Positions 61,517 to 64,000 of a DNA stretch of 64,000 bases are shown one piece after another (within the stretch, counting starts at the first letter, position 1; each line of letters begins with the position of its first letter). This stretch comes from Allocoleopsis franciscana PCC 7113 (GTDB lineage Bacteria > Cyanobacteriota > Cyanobacteriia > Cyanobacteriales > Coleofasciculaceae). The DNA lies in contig NC_019738.1 in the NCBI RefSeq assembly GCF_000317515.1, forward strand, positions 5,730,001 through 5,794,000, in the 5' to 3' direction. Made by a program: the position numbers and the translations under genes. Under the pieces are notes generated by a model, which searched no databases, was not told the DNA's origin, and saw only the letters and a program-made list of their open reading frames with translations.

Positions 61517-64000
61517 TTACTCCCCAACACTCCCATCCGGCATCGTCGCCCCAGTCAAATTCACATCACTCAAATCCACTGCCTCCAGATTCGCACCCGT
61601 TAAATCCGCCCCACTCAAATCAGCACCACTCAACTTTACCCCCACCAACTTCGCCCCAACTAATTGAGCATTCCTCAAATCTGCATTCCCCAATTTCCCC
61701 CAACTCAAATCCGCCCCACTCAACCGCGCATCCCTCAAAATTGCCCCTACCAATTTCGCCTTCCGCAAATTGGCATTCCTCAAATCCGCCCCACACAAAT
61801 CCGCAATCACCAACTTTGCCCCATCCAACTGGGCATTTCTCAAATCAGCATTCCTGAGAATCGCGCCAATTAAATTCGCATTCCTCAAATCTGCCCCCGC
61901 CAACTGCGCCCCTGTCAAATCTGCATTCTGAAAATTTCTCCCCCCAGTGTCATATCGCTTCAGCAATTCACTCGTATCCGTAACCCCAATCTCTCGCTGT
62001 GGAGGACGCCGGAAGGTAAACGTGAACGTATCCCCACTCCGCATCACCCGCCACATCTCCTCATACATCGGATAAGAACCTATCCCACTCAACTTCACCC
62101 AACCTTTTGCCCTGGTTAATGCCACAAATAACTGATTCCGCAATTGGAGATTACTTTCATCCTTCGCCACATTATCCAAACCCACCACATACACCATCTC
62201 CGCCTCATTCCCCTTAGCGCGGTGGATGCGAGACACTGTAACCCCACCTTCACACCAGAACTTGTTGGGGTTGCGCTGTTCTTTGTCGGTTTGCAGGATA
62301 TTGCAATCTGGGGTACTGGGAATGTAAATATCGATACCTTGGGATATCAAGAACTCTGCAACCGTTGTTTCCAGCTTCATCGCCTCGAAACCCGAACCTA
62401 AAACGATGACTAGAATCTCCCGACTGGGTTTAAGTCCATCATGGCGGAGATTGTAGAGAATATTTTGTGCCAAGGCAGATAGTTCTTCTTGGCGCGATCG
62501 ATATGCCACAAACTCCAACACCGACCCTTCCCAAAGTTCCGGCACGAGATTGGGAGAGTTTTCCGGTGGGCGACTCAAGGTAACTTGCTCACCCGGAATA
62601 AAACGCCCCGTCACCTCATACCCGATCGCACGCCAATCCTCCGCACGAGTAATCCCCGTCAGCATCCCCCCATAACGCAGCAACCCCATGCCAATCCCAT
62701 GTGCTGCGGTAAGAATCGGGCCAGGAGTACGGTAGCAACGATGCATGATTTCACTCTTTCTAATCCCACCGCTATACTGTCCCGTCACCAAATGCCCCAA
62801 GTCTTCCCCAAATAACTCACTCGCATTGGGAATCTTCAAGCTTTCCAGGCTTTGCGCTTCGTCGTATCCCCAGATTAACCGTCGTTGTTCTGGCTGTGCC
62901 GAGTCAACGGGTCGCAACGCTTGATACGCCATCCAATAAAACGGTTGCTTGCCCTGAAACTTCAGAGGGTCATCCACAATTAAGTCTTGACCTTCATCAA
63001 TTAAGATGGCATCATATAGCGTAGGGACGACCGTATTGTGCAATAACTGTGTGCATACCTCAGCTAACGCTTCATTCGGTCGATTACTTTGGGTATCTTC
63101 CACTGTTAGACGCTTCACTCCAGCCGCTCGGCAAAGCGTACTATAGAGACCAGGTTGATTTTTCGCTCCCCAAGCGTGAAGCACCTGTAATTTCCGATTT
63201 TTTGGCTCATATTCCACCTCACCCCCACTAAAGCGCAAGAGCCACTTATTGACCTGAGCAATGATGGGATGGTACAGGCTGCGGCTGAAAAAGACAAGGG
63301 CGATATCCCAATCGGGATGCTTCAGGTGCATGTGAGCGGCTTTTTGGCACAGCAGCACGGTTTTTCCGGAACCGGCAATCCCCCGAATCCGCTGGGGGCC
63401 TGGGGGAATTTCTTTGCCGATGTGTTCTTGTTGTAAGTCGAATTCTGATAGGCGTTGCCGTACTTCAGCCATGACACTACCACGGGTTTTTCCAGATTGT
63501 TGTAGGGATACGAATGCCTGACGCCCTACCCGTGTGCGGAAGACAGGAGTACCACTAATAACCGCTTGCAGCAATTGCCACTGTTTGTCACTGAGAGTAG
63601 AACCTTTGATAATCGGAGTTATTTGCCGGAGTTGCTGGGGTAGGGAACCGCAGACAGATGGCAAAGGACGCAGATGATTTTGGAAAATAATCGGTGGGCA
63701 ACTAGGGAGTTGGTAAAAGCCGCTATCGTACCATTGGTCTTCGGTAATCAGAGGCAGGCAAACAAGGGCGCGTCCACTTACTTTACGGCGGAGGAACGGT
63801 TCGCGATCGCAATATCCCAACAAGGTAAATAGTTGATTTTCTGCTTGCTCGTAAGGGTTGCTACTGATGGTGTAGTAGTTTTGGAACTCCCAGCGATGAC
63901 CTGCGATCGCCAAAATTTGGTCAATGGTGACAGATTTGATTTCAATGATAATTAGACCGAGTTCGGAGTCGGCAATTAAAATATCGGGTTCTTTGCGAAA
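61517..64000 (-). CDS. NERD nuclease - SF1 helicase - pentapeptide-repeat fusion, 5' end outside window
   Basis: The frame stays open to the right edge, so the start lies outside. The 827 visible residues begin with a NERD-like piece (PDILIADSELGLIIIEIKS, with E-x-K). A UvrD/Rep-type helicase follows: Walker A GIAGSGKT about 207-214, DAILIDEGQDLI, VTVSRIHRAKGNEAEMVYVV and LFVALTRAKG. The last about 130 residues (nt 61520-61935) are some 26 pentapeptides of the A(D/N)LxG type (ADLRNANLIGAILRNADLRN), which form a right-handed beta helix resembling DNA. NERD-helicases occur in DNA repair and defence. The pentapeptide tail is unusual. It probably co-transcribes with the DUF262 gene. Confidence 0.88.
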   Translation of the reverse strand, partial: FRKEPDILIADSELGLIIIEIKSVTIDQILAIAGHRWEFQNYYTISSNPYEQAENQLFTLLGYCDREPFLRRKVSGRALVCLPLITEDQWYDSGFYQLPSCPPIIFQNHLRPLPSVCGSLPQQLRQITPIIKGSTLSDKQWQLLQAVISGTPVFRTRVGRQAFVSLQQSGKTRGSVMAEVRQRLSEFDLQQEHIGKEIPPGPQRIRGIAGSGKTVLLCQKAAHMHLKHPDWDIALVFFSRSLYHPIIAQVNKWLLRFSGGEVEYEPKNRKLQVLHAWGAKNQPGLYSTLCRAAGVKRLTVEDTQSNRPNEALAEVCTQLLHNTVVPTLYDAILIDEGQDLIVDDPLKFQGKQPFYWMAYQALRPVDSAQPEQRRLIWGYDEAQSLESLKIPNASELFGEDLGHLVTGQYSGGIRKSEIMHRCYRTPGPILTAAHGIGMGLLRYGGMLTGITRAEDWRAIGYEVTGRFIPGEQVTLSRPPENSPNLVPELWEGSVLEFVAYRSRQEELSALAQNILYNLRHDGLKPSREILVIVLGSGFEAMKLETTVAEFLISQGIDIYIPSTPDCNILQTDKEQRNPNKFWCEGGVTVSRIHRAKGNEAEMVYVVGLDNVAKDESNLQLRNQLFVALTRAKGWVKLSGIGSYPMYEEMWRVMRSGDTFTFTFRRPPQREIGVTDTSELLKRYDTGGRNFQNADLTGAQLAGADLRNANLIGAILRNADLRNAQLDGAKLVIADLCGADLRNANLRKAKLVGAILRDARLSGADLSWGKLGNADLRNAQLVGAKLVGVKLSGADLSGADLTGANLEAVDLSDVNLTGATMPDGSVGE

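Noticed and set aside
61495-61873. Long plus-strand frames rich in His/Pro/Ser over the end of the NERD-helicase gene
   Set aside because: They are antisense readings of the pentapeptide repeats. The periodic codons keep the opposite frame free of stops.
1-64000. tRNA or rRNA genes
   Set aside because: No cloverleaf with a GGTTCGAATCC-type T arm and no rRNA-like stretch was found by eye. A covariance-model scan would settle it.

Overview
The window is cyanobacterial. The HIP1-type palindrome GCGATCGC recurs throughout, the genes include photosynthesis-linked flavodiiron proteins, an acyl-lipid omega-3 desaturase and a KaiB-like protein, and there are several Uma2-family genes, small toxin-antitoxin pairs and palindromic dispersed repeats. 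This load suggests a large-genome filamentous or colonial cyanobacterium (for example of the Coleofasciculus, Moorena or Microcoleus kind). The genus is an inference.

Layout. 0-4 kb: a multi-PAS hybrid histidine kinase cut by the left edge, then an MFS exporter. 4-9 kb: an accessory patch with a broken M23 peptidase, two Uma2 genes, an HNH endonuclease gene with an internal stop behind a small overlapping gene, and an NYN-domain nuclease. 9-16.7 kb: homoserine dehydrogenase, a TM0106-type RecB/RNase H-like nuclease, a complete-looking IS with a split transposase, a GT4 glycosyltransferase and an SfnB-like flavin oxidoreductase. 17-20.5 kb: a second small-gene plus HNH pair, a secreted or anchored carbohydrate-binding protein, a MITE-like element, an aspartyl-protease pair and a third Uma2. 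20.5-33 kb: ATP-dependent 5-oxoprolinase, a 3'-5' exonuclease, alpha-amylase, an orphan ParA, a large RTX protein and a GluR0-like ligand-gated potassium channel. 33-37.5 kb: a small-gene island (ParE-type pair, orphan VapB-like antitoxin with a stump of its PIN toxin, HEPN-like protein, BrnT/BrnA). 37.5-48.3 kb: threonine deaminase, a PD-(D/E)XK-like protein, Flv1-type and Flv3-type flavodiiron proteins, PsiE, an HTH-NACHT NTPase with a repeat array in front of it, and a fourth Uma2. 48.4-59.4 kb: a truncated duplicate of the PD-(D/E)XK-like gene, a KaiB-like gene, a DUF4347/C-type-lectin protein, an ABC exporter, CysH, PrmA, DesB, a DUF938 methyltransferase and a DUF4160/DUF2442 remnant. 59.4-64 kb: a DUF262 protein downstream of a NERD-helicase-pentapeptide protein that runs off the right edge.

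How genes may work together. Flv1 and Flv3 are expected to act as a pair in light-driven oxygen reduction. Hom and IlvA are both in the aspartate-threonine-isoleucine route but are about 28 kb apart. The best candidates for an undescribed system are the co-directional NERD-helicase-pentapeptide/DUF262 pair, the HTH-NACHT gene with its AACTCAAATCA array and divergent small hydrophobic protein, and the twice-occurring small-helical-protein plus HNH modules, both of which look damaged. Signs of repeat and relic activity are frequent: in-frame repeat insertions in 5-oxoprolinase and DUF2442, a 61-bp relic of the ilvA active site, a 180-bp duplication, and at least two MITE-like families. No rRNA, tRNA or CRISPR array was seen.
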